This document shows positions 8,523-16,863 of a DNA stretch of 64,000 nt, in pieces; the stretch's first letter is position 1; every line of letters begins with the position of its first letter. Where the stretch lies: positions 124,001 through 188,000 of the forward strand of contig NZ_BCWX01000004.1 of NCBI RefSeq assembly GCF_001894805.1, written 5' to 3'. Origin of the DNA: Rhodococcus globerulus NBRC 14531. Lineage in GTDB: Bacteria; Actinomycetota; Actinomycetes; Mycobacteriales; Mycobacteriaceae. The position numbers and the translations under genes are program-made. The notes below the pieces were generated by a model that saw nothing but the letters and a program-made list of their open reading frames with translations, was not told the origin of the DNA and ran no database searches.

Positions 8523-10451
8523 CTACCGAAGTGCAGCGAACCGAGCGCTCAAAAACTCGACCAACTGCCATGGCTCCGTGTCCGGCGAATCGAGCAAGGC
8601 AATCAGTCCGTCCTTGTCGGCAGCAGCGATCGGTTCGATTCCCCCGAAGGTTCGCATAGCGCTGCCGGCGGGCAACACCCGCGCACAGACCAACGAACCA
8701 GCTTCGAGGTTCAGGCTTCCCCACTCGTCGGCGACGTCGTACGCCACGTCGGTTCGGACATCGCGCAACGTCAGCGATGTACCCGGCACCGTCGACGCAA
8801 CCTCGTACACCGACTGCGGTACCTGCAACCACTGCTGCGCCAGTTCCAGTTCGTCGGCCGGCAGCAGTTCACCGCGTCGCTCGACAAACACTCCGAAGAT
8901 GTTGCTGTCGAAAAGTGCTGTGTCGACAGCCAATCCACCCTCGAGCGCACGAGTCAACGCGTCGTCGTCATCCCAATGCTGGGCGCGAACCTCGGCGAGG
9001 TCGAAGACAACATCGAAGTACTCGGGACTGCGGGAGAAGAGTTGCGCCTTGATGTACAACCAATTTGCCCGGTCGTCGAAGGTGATCTCCGACTTACCCA
9101 GATGGCAGACCTTGTACTTGCGTCCGGATCCACACCAGCACTTGTCATTACGGCCCAGCTCGGGATGTTCGGCCGGCGCATAGCGCGCGAGAACGTCGTG
9201 CAGAATCTCCGACTCTCCGCCTTCGATCCGACCCAACAACGCAAGCGCCCGCGTTGCGTCGCTCCGATCCGCCGCGAGCAACGCAAGCTCGAAAATCGCC
9301 GGTACCCAATCAGGATCGCGATCGAGCGCGCTCTCGTAGTAGGCCTCGGCCACAATGACCTTGCCGAGACGATCAGCTGCCTTACCTGCGAGCCAGTACG
9401 CGGCGGGCTTTACCCGGCGCGGCCCCTTGTCAGCCAGCGCCGTAGCCACCGCGTGCAGGATCTCGTCGTGGTCGTCGAGTTCGGACAACAATTCAAGCGC
9501 CGCAGCAGCTGCCGGCGGTTCGGCAACGGCCACATAGATCTGCGGGTTCTCCGTGATCTGCGCACGCGCCCAGTCGCCGATTTCCGACGTGTCTTCCGGG
9601 AATTCGAGATGCGCAGCCGACACCAGATCGACCAGCGCGATAACCGCAGCTGCCTCGTCGGGGTGCAGGTTGTCGCGAATCTCGAGCATCCGCGCGCGGT
9701 TCGCCAAATGGAACGCCTCGAAATCGAACCCTTCGATCGCGACGTAATCGCCGTCGCGAACATAGCCGGCCGATTCGAGCAGTTCCCCCAGCGGAGCGGC
9801 GGGCTGACGGAACAGTGTCGGCTCCTCGAGCATCAACTGCCAGACAATCGCGTCGAGTGTTTCAGCGCCGGTATCGGTGAGGATGTTCGCTAGGGCGTCC
9901 GCAAAACCGAGTGTCGGATCGACTACGTCGGCAACGGTACAGAGCGTCAACTCACGATCTGCGACAAACAGCCCGATCAGATCGCCTGCCGCGCATTCCG
10001 ACAATGCGTCGGGGGCAAGCAGAAAACCTTCGTCAGCCGGGAACGTCGGGTCGTCGATTCCGCGTTCGGCGAGGGCGGCGTCGTCGAGCCCACGATGTAC
10101 GACGCGAATCTCCCGATCCTCGGTGTCATCGAAGCTGTCGAGAAAAACACGCAAGACCATGAGATCGGGGTTTGCGTCGAGAACGCCAGAGCTGATCTCG
10201 GCGTCGGTGAGGCGATGCGTGAGTATCCGGTGCTCGAACAGTGTGTCGAGCGCGGCGTAGCGGGCCCCGGTCAGATAGCCCAACAGCGGATCCTCGACGT
10301 ACTCCACGAACTCCGTCATGTCGTCCGGCGTTCCATGCCCGGCGTCAGCCAGCAAGTTTCCCCAGTCAGCAGCGGTCTGGGGGCCATGTTCGCGCAACAA
10401 CTCCATCGCAGCTTCGGCGATCAAGTCATTGGGGTCCATAGGTTCGCTCAC
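8523..10451 (-). CDS. SEC-C zinc-motif protein of unknown function, copy 1
   Basis: A 642-residue acidic protein without signal peptide or membrane segments. At about residue 420 it has the SEC-C zinc motif GRNDKCWCGSGRKYKVCH, the metal-binding tail known from SecA and many unrelated proteins. The preceding stretch (AAYWLAGKAADRLG, AEAYYESALDRDPDW, PAIFELALLAADRSDATRAL) looks like TPR-type helices. The N-terminal 200 residues contain LLREHGPQTAADW and HRLTDAEI elements shared with the neighbour. A GTG start gives MSEPMDPND; the ATG four codons later is possible. It is 62 bases downstream of its paralogue. The function is unknown. Confidence 0.85.
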   Translation of the reverse strand: MSEPMDPNDLIAEAAMELLREHGPQTAADWGNLLADAGHGTPDDMTEFVEYVEDPLLGYLTGARYAALDTLFEHRILTHRLTDAEISSGVLDANPDLMVLRVFLDSFDDTEDREIRVVHRGLDDAALAERGIDDPTFPADEGFLLAPDALSECAAGDLIGLFVADRELTLCTVADVVDPTLGFADALANILTDTGAETLDAIVWQLMLEEPTLFRQPAAPLGELLESAGYVRDGDYVAIEGFDFEAFHLANRARMLEIRDNLHPDEAAAVIALVDLVSAAHLEFPEDTSEIGDWARAQITENPQIYVAVAEPPAAAAALELLSELDDHDEILHAVATALADKGPRRVKPAAYWLAGKAADRLGKVIVAEAYYESALDRDPDWVPAIFELALLAADRSDATRALALLGRIEGGESEILHDVLARYAPAEHPELGRNDKCWCGSGRKYKVCHLGKSEITFDDRANWLYIKAQLFSRSPEYFDVVFDLAEVRAQHWDDDDALTRALEGGLAVDTALFDSNIFGVFVERRGELLPADELELAQQWLQVPQSVYEVASTVPGTSLTLRDVRTDVAYDVADEWGSLNLEAGSLVCARVLPAGSAMRTFGGIEPIAAADKDGLIALLDSPDTEPWQLVEFLSARFAALR

Positions 10452-10513
10452 CTATCCAACTTTATCCGGTAGGCCCCGGCACGAGTATTCCGCATCGACC
10501 AGCGTCGACGCCC

Positions 10514-12361
10514 TCAGCTCAGCACTCTGATCAGCTCGGCGACATCGTGATGATCCCGCCCTAGAACCTGGAGCACATTGGCGGCCTGCAACTCGGAAGA
10601 CACGATGACGCTGCCGACAACCTGGGCGCTCGAACCTGCAGGCAGAACGCGAGCACACACCAGATCACCGGGCTCGAGATCGGCGGCACCACTGACAGTC
10701 ACGGTGTCGCCGGTCCGGCGATCCAGCAGCGTGTTCATCTCGGTCACCTCGAACACGGAACGCTCGACATCGAGCCATTGACGTGCCGTCGCCACCTCAT
10801 GTTCGGTGAGTAAATTTCCGCGGCGGGTGACGAACTGCGCGAAGATTCCACCCTCGAACAGCGCGATGTCCAAGGCCGGCCCGTCGAAGATACTCCGATC
10901 GTCGTCATCGCTGCCGGCGGCGACAAGATCGTCGAACTGAACCACCATGTCGGCAAATTCGGAGGAAAACGCGAACATGCACGCCTTCCTGTAGAGCCAG
11001 CGGCCGTCTTCTCGAACCGACTCGTCGACCTTCCCCAGATGGCAAACCTTGTATTTTCGGCCGGATCCACACCAGCACTTGTCGTTTCGTCCCAGCTCGG
11101 GATGCTCTACCGGAATGAACTCCTGCAGTACTTCGTACAGGGTTTCCTCGGATCCACCGTCGATCCTGCCCAGCAAAGACAGTGCTCGGGTCGCGTCGCT
11201 CCGGTCTGCGGCGAACTGAGCCAATTCGAAAAGTGCCGGACCCCAGTCAGCTTCCCATTCCAATGCCTTCTCGTAGTGCGCTTCCGCGTCGAGAACGCGT
11301 CCGAGACGATCAGCCGCCTTACCTGCCAACCAGTGTGCCGCCGGCTTGACGGCCTTCGGACCGCGTTCGGCCAGCTCGCCGCCAAGCGCTTCGAGGATCA
11401 TGTCTGCGGTGGGGTCCTGGTTCCGGAATCCCAGATCGAACGCCGCCACAGCTGCGCCCGCATCCGCAAGGGCGGCAAACGAATCAGGAACAACACCGAC
11501 ATGTCGACGTGCCCAGTCACGAAGGTCGAGATTCTCGATCTCGGCGTCGACATATCCGCGCTGAGCCAGGTCGACAAAAGCTACAACAGCTACGGCTTCG
11601 TCGTGCGTGAGATCGTAGGTCGACGCAATCTCTGCGGTCTGAATCTGAACTGCGTAAGCAGCGAAGTCGAATCCATTGCGTGCAAGGAGTTCTCGTTGAT
11701 GCTCGTATCCTGCCGCGGCAAACATCTCGCCCAACGGAGTGCTGGGAACAGTGAACAACGACGAGTCGTCGACAGCAAGTTGCCAACCCACCGCCTCGAG
11801 CGCTTCCACACCGTTTTCGGCGAATATCTTCTCGAGTGCCGGCGCCAGATCCGGCTCGTCTTCGACATCCGCCTGCCACACCGTCAGTTCACCGTCTTCG
11901 ATGGCAATCGCGATCAGATCACCAGCTGCGAAGTTGGCCAAAGTCCCGCGGGGCAAGGCAACAACACGGCGACTGAAAGCAGCGTCGATTCCGCGCTCTC
12001 GCAACAAGTCTTGTTCGAACTCTGCCTCGACAACCCGAACTCCGCCGTCGATACTCGACGCGAAACGCAACACCGGTTCGAGGTCAGGCGTCGCCTCGAG
12101 CACCTCCGACGCGATCTCGATTTCGCTGAGCCTGTGCGTGAACACCAACCCTTCGAGCATCTCGTCCAGAGCGACATACTTGCCGCCGGGGAGGTACCCG
12201 ATCATCGGATCATCAAGGTACTCGAGCACTTCGGCAATGTCGGACGGCGAGCCGAACTCACTGACACACTGCGCCCATTCTTCGAGACTGAGCGGACCGC
12301 GCTCACGCAGAGCGGTCATCGCAGCAGTAGCGAGGGCATTGTCGTCGACTTCGTTCACCAC
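10514..12361 (-). CDS. SEC-C zinc-motif protein of unknown function, copy 2
   Basis: A 615-residue paralogue of the next gene downstream with the same order of parts: an N-terminal region with LRERGPLSLEEWAQ and THRLSEIEIASEVLEA, a helical repeat region (AHWLAGKAADRLGRVLDAEA, FELAQFAADRSDATRALSLL), the motif GRNDKCWCGSGRKYKVCHLGK, and a C-terminal part with DLVCARVLPAGS. The zinc-motif segment and helical region are nearly identical between the two, while the N-terminal thirds have drifted. This points to a tandem duplication that is not recent. The start is one of two adjacent GTG codons. The function is unknown. Confidence 0.85.
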   Translation of the reverse strand: MVNEVDDNALATAAMTALRERGPLSLEEWAQCVSEFGSPSDIAEVLEYLDDPMIGYLPGGKYVALDEMLEGLVFTHRLSEIEIASEVLEATPDLEPVLRFASSIDGGVRVVEAEFEQDLLRERGIDAAFSRRVVALPRGTLANFAAGDLIAIAIEDGELTVWQADVEDEPDLAPALEKIFAENGVEALEAVGWQLAVDDSSLFTVPSTPLGEMFAAAGYEHQRELLARNGFDFAAYAVQIQTAEIASTYDLTHDEAVAVVAFVDLAQRGYVDAEIENLDLRDWARRHVGVVPDSFAALADAGAAVAAFDLGFRNQDPTADMILEALGGELAERGPKAVKPAAHWLAGKAADRLGRVLDAEAHYEKALEWEADWGPALFELAQFAADRSDATRALSLLGRIDGGSEETLYEVLQEFIPVEHPELGRNDKCWCGSGRKYKVCHLGKVDESVREDGRWLYRKACMFAFSSEFADMVVQFDDLVAAGSDDDDRSIFDGPALDIALFEGGIFAQFVTRRGNLLTEHEVATARQWLDVERSVFEVTEMNTLLDRRTGDTVTVSGAADLEPGDLVCARVLPAGSSAQVVGSVIVSSELQAANVLQVLGRDHHDVAELIRVLS

Positions 12362-12402
12362 CCAATAGTAGGCGAGCGCGCAGGCTCGCCAATCTGCCTC
12401 GA

Positions 12403-13068
12403 CTAGCCGAGTCCACTGACCCCTTCACCCAACACCATCGCGCCGAGCAGAGCCAGGATCACCGTCATCATGACGGCGTTGTTGGCGGCCATCCACGATT
12501 TTGCCGAGTCAAGCATCGACGCGGCACGCTCGCCGAATACGAGGTTGACCACAACCGGTGCGGCGACTGCGGCGCTCGCAACAATCGTGAACACAACAGC
12601 GGCGATGGCTTGCTCAGCCACAACGTAGGTTCCGGCGGCTATGGCCGCGCCTCCCGCGACGGCCAGTGCAGCATTCTTGGGATTGGCCGCTGAGAGCAAC
12701 GCGATCCCCAGGGATTTCAGCGGGCTGAGCGAACTGACACTCGACATCCACTTCGGCTGAGTGGCTTCTGCGTCGCCCCGTGGCCGGGATCGCCATTGTC
12801 TGAATGCGAGCGCGAACAAGGCTAACCCCAGCACTATCCGGACGACACTTGCCCACCGCGTGGTCTCGGATTCGGGTACGGCGGTGTCGACAAAAGCGAT
12901 AGTCAGTGCCACCACAGCTCCGATGCCCACGACCCAGCCGAGAATGAAGGCTGCAACCGAGCGTCGTGCGTCTGCAGTGACCAGCATGAGAACCACAACT
13001 GCCATCGGCACGGACACAATCGCCAAGCCGACTGCAACGGGCAATGATTGACCTAGCGCATCAAGCAC
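12403..13068 (-). CDS. GAP-family integral membrane protein
   Basis: A 221-residue membrane protein with about six hydrophobic segments (LPVAVGLAIVSVPMAVVVLM, FILGWVVGIGAVVALTIAFV, VVRIVLGLALFALAF, and three more) and the conserved SAANPKNAALAVAGG segment between segments 3 and 4. This pattern is that of the GAP/Sap family of actinobacteria, related in fold to LysE-type exporters; some mycobacterial members take part in export of cell-envelope glycolipids. The GTG start has GAGAGGA in front. It begins 18 bases after the spermidine-synthase-like gene and could be the last gene of that operon. The substrate is unknown. Confidence 0.8.
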   Translation of the reverse strand: MLDALGQSLPVAVGLAIVSVPMAVVVLMLVTADARRSVAAFILGWVVGIGAVVALTIAFVDTAVPESETTRWASVVRIVLGLALFALAFRQWRSRPRGDAEATQPKWMSSVSSLSPLKSLGIALLSAANPKNAALAVAGGAAIAAGTYVVAEQAIAAVVFTIVASAAVAAPVVVNLVFGERAASMLDSAKSWMAANNAVMMTVILALLGAMVLGEGVSGLG

Positions 13069-13086
13069 GTGGGTCCTCTCGGTTAG

Positions 13087-14640
13087 TTAGCGCTCATAGC
13101 CCTTGCGCATATCATCTACTATCCGAGGCTGGTCGAGCGTCGACGGTTCCATGTCGCGGCGCGGACGGTCCCGCGGGAAGACGGAAGCCGACGCCAAAGT
13201 AGGTCCGTCGAGGAAGCGTAATTCCGGAGCGCTTTCAGGCAGACGCAATTCCGGTGGCACTCCCCCGGACTGAGCAAGTACGTATCCCCAGTCACCAAAA
13301 CTGGGAACGAACACGTGGTACGGGGAGACCCCCAAACCAACTGCGGATACCGTAGACACTGTTCGCCAATAGGCATCGGGCGTCGAATAGGGACTGCCCG
13401 ACTGGACGACCATCAATCCGCCCGGATTGAGCGCTGCCGCGGCCAAACCGTAGAACTCCATCGAATAGAGCCTGCCCAATGCCGGGGTATCAGGATCGGG
13501 CAGATCGACGATCACCGAGTCGAATCCGGGTTGAGGCGCCTCGCGCAACCACCGAAAAGCATCATCGAGCACAACGTGTACGCGTGAGTCTTCGAGTGCG
13601 CCGCCGTTCAACGATCGCAGTCGGGTGTTCGCCAGTTCGATGACGGCAGGATCGAGCTCCACCTGCACAATGTCCTGAACGCTGGGCATCCGCAACACTT
13701 CCCGTGCCGCAAGTCCGTCTCCGCCGCCCAAGATCAGTACCCGTTGCGGATTGTTCGAGAGCGCCGGATACACCAGAGACTCCGTGTAGCGGTGCTCGTC
13801 GACGCTCGAGAATTGGAGATCTCCGTCGAGGAAGAGCCGGACGTCGTTCTTACGTTCCGTGACAACAATTTCTTGATACTGCGATCGCGATGCCGCGACC
13901 ACAGGGTCGGTGTACAAGCGCTGACGGGCCGTGGTTTCGATGTCGGAAGCGGCGATCAACAACCATCCGATCAGGCTCGCGGCCAACAACATTGCCACGA
14001 CGGCAATCAGTCGGGCGCGCAAGCTGAGCTGCCACCGCAGCAGAATCAAGGCAACGACTGCCGCAGCGACGAGGTTGATCATGCCGGTAATTGCTGCGCC
14101 CCGGATCATCCCGACCCACGGCAACAAGACAAACGGCCAGAGCAACCCGCCGATCAGCGCACCCAAGTAGTCCGCTGCATTCAGATTGGCGAGCACTTTT
14201 CCGGCACTTTGTGCGTCGTTGTCGGTGCGTCCGGATTGCAGCAACGTCATCAGCAGTGGCACTTCCGCACCCACGAGAATGCCGATCAGTGCCGTGGCAG
14301 CAACAAGAACTGCCCCGCTGGAACCAAAGAACGTGAAGGTGACGTAGAGCGTGACCGCGCTGAATCCCCCGATGATGCCGAGCAGAATCTCCACTGTGAC
14401 AAAGGAAATAGCCGCGTGCCCCAACAACGGTTTGGCGGCGAGGGCACCGATACCGAGCGCCGCAACGAATCCGGCGACAATCAGTGACGTCTGTGTGATT
14501 CCGCCGCCGGTGAGACTGACCGACAGAGTGAGCAGTGCCAACTCGTAGATCAGTCCGCAGGCAGCGCAGGCAGCGACGGCGGCAAGGAGCAGCACCCGCG
14601 CCCGAGCAGTGAGCACAGCGTGTGAATCGGTGACAGTCAT
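13087..14640 (-). CDS. Membrane-fused spermidine-synthase-like protein
   Basis: A 517-residue two-part protein. Residues 1-235 form about seven membrane segments (the first about 15-42, the last about 208-230). The rest is an aminopropyltransferase/methyltransferase fold with VLILGGGDGLAAREVL (305-309 GGGDG) and VDLPDPDTP (379-384), the acidic site that in spermidine synthase binds the amine. It corresponds in position and architecture to the mycobacterial gene annotated speE (Rv2601). Whether it makes polyamine is unproven; the membrane domain and its partners suggest another role. Its ATG overlaps the DUF350 stop as TGATG, so translation is coupled. Confidence 0.85.
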   Translation of the reverse strand: MTVTDSHAVLTARARVLLLAAVAACAACGLIYELALLTLSVSLTGGGITQTSLIVAGFVAALGIGALAAKPLLGHAAISFVTVEILLGIIGGFSAVTLYVTFTFFGSSGAVLVAATALIGILVGAEVPLLMTLLQSGRTDNDAQSAGKVLANLNAADYLGALIGGLLWPFVLLPWVGMIRGAAITGMINLVAAAVVALILLRWQLSLRARLIAVVAMLLAASLIGWLLIAASDIETTARQRLYTDPVVAASRSQYQEIVVTERKNDVRLFLDGDLQFSSVDEHRYTESLVYPALSNNPQRVLILGGGDGLAAREVLRMPSVQDIVQVELDPAVIELANTRLRSLNGGALEDSRVHVVLDDAFRWLREAPQPGFDSVIVDLPDPDTPALGRLYSMEFYGLAAAALNPGGLMVVQSGSPYSTPDAYWRTVSTVSAVGLGVSPYHVFVPSFGDWGYVLAQSGGVPPELRLPESAPELRFLDGPTLASASVFPRDRPRRDMEPSTLDQPRIVDDMRKGYER

Positions 14641-15110
14641 CAGGTGAGAGCAGCGGCGTTCACCAAGCCGATGGACAGCAGGGTCACGCCCACCGCCCAG
14701 GCCGCACCGCACATCTTCGGATCCTGTACCAGCGCAACCAACTTACCCGGCAGGAATGCATTCATCAGTCGCAGCGCAATGGCCTGGAGAACAATTGCGA
14801 ACAGACCGTACACGGCTGAATCCGCAAGTCCCTGGGCAAATCCGTCGGAACTGGTGAGAATGGCGGTCACGACGATAATGGCAAGCGCCAGATGGTTGGC
14901 ACCCAGAAGAATTGCCGCATTCGGATTCTTGTCGACGTACACCTGGTGGCGGAGATTGCCCGGCGTCATAAGATCGAGAACCAGAAATCCGGTGGCCAGA
15001 ACTGCAACTCCGACTACGAAGTACGCCAGCGTCCCCAGAACACCACCGACCAGCAGAGCTGGGTCAACAGTGCCGATTTCCACAGTTTCAGCAGCAAGGT
15101 TGGCGTTCAC
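14640..15110 (-). CDS. DUF350 membrane protein
   Basis: A 156-residue protein with four hydrophobic segments in two similar halves (VGGVLGTLAYFVVGVAVLATG, AILLGANHLALAIIVVTAIL, SAVYGLFAIVLQAIALRLMN, AWAVGVTLLSIGLVNAAALT), as expected of DUF350. The GTG start follows AGGAGAG by five bases. It matches the gene between the DUF4247 and speE-like genes in mycobacteria (Rv2600). The role is unknown; DUF350 proteins are recurrently found with this gene set. Confidence 0.85.
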   Translation of the reverse strand: MNANLAAETVEIGTVDPALLVGGVLGTLAYFVVGVAVLATGFLVLDLMTPGNLRHQVYVDKNPNAAILLGANHLALAIIVVTAILTSSDGFAQGLADSAVYGLFAIVLQAIALRLMNAFLPGKLVALVQDPKMCGAAWAVGVTLLSIGLVNAAALT

Positions 15111-15150
15111 GAAGCTCTCCTGAGTTTGGTCCGATTGTCACTTGATGTGG

Positions 15151-15555
15151 TCATTTCGCACTTCCCGATCCACCGCTGCCGCTGCCGCCACCGGCCGGTG
15201 ATCCCGGATTGAATCCTGGTCCCAGATAGGCATATCCGCCGCTGCGGTATGTGCCGTTGATGTCTTCGACCTTGATGGTGCTTCCCCCTGCTGCTGCGCT
15301 GACGGTAACGATGTCGTCGTCGTAACGCAGGTACTCGTTGCCGCCGTCGGCGCTGCGGGCCGCAGGTTCTTCCGCATCGACGATCCGCGACACCGTCGTA
15401 CCGACAGGATCTTTCGACGAATACACAGCGACGTCGCCGGTTTGCGAACTCTTGGAATAATTGTCCGCAATGAAGTCCTTGACCGCGTTGCCGCACGACG
15501 ACAGCACACATGCCATGGCGATCATGACGGGAACAACCCATTTCCTGCCGATCAC
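15151..15555 (-). CDS. DUF4247 lipoprotein
   Basis: A small exported protein with an N-terminal hydrophobic stretch ending in the lipobox VLSSC, so it should be lipid-anchored outside the membrane. Then comes a compact domain with SSKDPVGTTVSRIVDAEEP and EYLRYDDDIVTVSA, and a Gly/Ser-rich tail (GSPAGGGSGSGGSGSAK). I chose the GTG whose GTGA overlaps the stop of the upstream DUF2617 gene, with AGGTGG in front; a GTG three codons upstream is possible. Homologue by position of Rv2599. The function is unknown. Confidence 0.8.
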   Translation of the reverse strand: MIGRKWVVPVMIAMACVLSSCGNAVKDFIADNYSKSSQTGDVAVYSSKDPVGTTVSRIVDAEEPAARSADGGNEYLRYDDDIVTVSAAAGGSTIKVEDINGTYRSGGYAYLGPGFNPGSPAGGGSGSGGSGSAK

Positions 15556-16052
15556 GGATGCCACCTACTTCTGGTCTTCACAATCACTCCGGTCCCCTCC
15601 CCTGGGTACAAATGCCAACTCTGCCAAGCCCATCCATGCCCCAGGCTGCTGCCGAACAACACCGTGACAGCGGTGTCGTCTCCGGGAAACGAACCGCAAA
15701 TCCAACCATCTGCCGCTGCCTGCACTTTCAGGCGGGCAGCCTCGGCAACGAACTCGGTTCGATCGAGAGTCTGCGTGGAAGATTCGAAACGATACGGTCC
15801 CAGAACTTCAGCACCCGGCAGTGGATCGCCACCAGCTGTGACCGCATCGCAGGACACCTGCTCGGTCAAGGTCTCACCACCCGAGCGTGCCGTCACCACA
15901 TGCGATGCCCCCAGCACTCCCAAAGTCAAAGCACCGTCGACTGTTTCGATAACAAGCTGGGCCAAGGCCGGTGGCGCAGGTGCGTCCACCACAAGGCCGA
16001 GCGCAGACGCATCCACGTCGGTGGGCTCCACGTCGAGGAGATGCACACTCAC
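15552..16052 (-). CDS. DUF2617 protein
   Basis: A 166-residue soluble protein, MSVHLLDVEPTDVDASALGL at the N-terminus and GWAWQSWHLYPGEGTGVIV near the end, matching the DUF2617 family (Rv2598-like). The GTG start overlaps the DUF4178 stop by GTGA and is preferred to upstream starts, which would run deep into the preceding gene. It has no signal peptide or membrane segment. It is the second gene of the coupled row. The function is unknown. Confidence 0.8.
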   Translation of the reverse strand: MSVHLLDVEPTDVDASALGLVVDAPAPPALAQLVIETVDGALTLGVLGASHVVTARSGGETLTEQVSCDAVTAGGDPLPGAEVLGPYRFESSTQTLDRTEFVAEAARLKVQAAADGWICGSFPGDDTAVTVLFGSSLGHGWAWQSWHLYPGEGTGVIVKTRSRWHP

Positions 16053-16639
16053 TGCGGAGGGCCGGAATGTATGACGGTCAACTCTGCACGGGTGACTGCG
16101 CGGCCGGTGGAAACCTCCCACGACTGGCCGCGCGCCCACTTCTCGAATGCAATGAGCCCGGTTTTGTCAGCAGTTGCATAGTCGGCGTAGTCCATCACGC
16201 CCGACGGCGCGGTTCCTGTCGTGCCCTCGGCTGTGAATCGTGCGGTTCCGCTTTCGATCCTGCGGTGCACCTTGTCGTCGAGAATGACGTCGCCACTCGG
16301 CTCGAGGTTGGTGCCCTCACGCCGCATCCACAGCGTCATCTCGAGTTCACCCTCGTCATCTTCGACGGTCAGCCAGCGGCGGCCGGTCGAACCGTCGAGA
16401 AGGTGCTCGCGCCAGATGTACCCCTCTTCGTCGAGGGTGATGGTCCCGCGAACCACGTGATCGATCCCCGCGTAGGTGACGATGTCTCCGACACCGATCT
16501 TGTGGGGGTCGTATACCTCCGGATAGTCCGCAAGCGGGTCTACACGCCCCACCGGAGCGCTCTTACGACCACGCAGAACCACGAAGGCCACTGCCGCGAT
16601 CACAACAAGTATCAGTACAACTATCAGCACGTTCGTCAA
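16049..16639 (-). CDS. DUF4178 membrane-anchored protein
   Basis: A 196-residue protein with one N-terminal transmembrane segment (VLIVVLILVVIAAVAFVVL) and a cytoplasmic beta-rich DUF4178 domain (KIGVGDIVTYAGIDHVVRGT, LEMTLWMRREGTNLEPSG, FEKWARGQSWEVSTGRAV). It is the first gene of the five-gene row, like Rv2597. The start codon appears to be TTG; no better ATG or GTG is available upstream of the membrane segment. The 224-base gap to the divergent dehydrogenase gene shows no gene. The function is unknown. Confidence 0.8.
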   Translation of the reverse strand: MTNVLIVVLILVVIAAVAFVVLRGRKSAPVGRVDPLADYPEVYDPHKIGVGDIVTYAGIDHVVRGTITLDEEGYIWREHLLDGSTGRRWLTVEDDEGELEMTLWMRREGTNLEPSGDVILDDKVHRRIESGTARFTAEGTTGTAPSGVMDYADYATADKTGLIAFEKWARGQSWEVSTGRAVTRAELTVIHSGPPQ

Positions 16640-16863
16640 CGGTCACTCCGAAATCGTCGGGCTCGGCAAGGGCGCCGGGGCAATACCCTACCGATCGCTA
16701 CTCGCCCGAGCGTCCATACGTCGCTGCACCCGATCCCGCTCGATGCCGATTTCGGACAAACGGCCGTGCATACCCAGTCACGTTTCCCTGAAACCCGTTG
16801 GACGGATTCACTTTCGATGTGGATATCTCGGAATCCTCGAGGGCCCTCGCGCGTTGAACAACT

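Noticed and set aside
11039-12406. A 455-residue open frame on the plus strand across the SEC-C gene
   Set aside because: It is antisense to a protein with clear motifs and has no recognisable domain; long antisense frames are common in GC-rich DNA.
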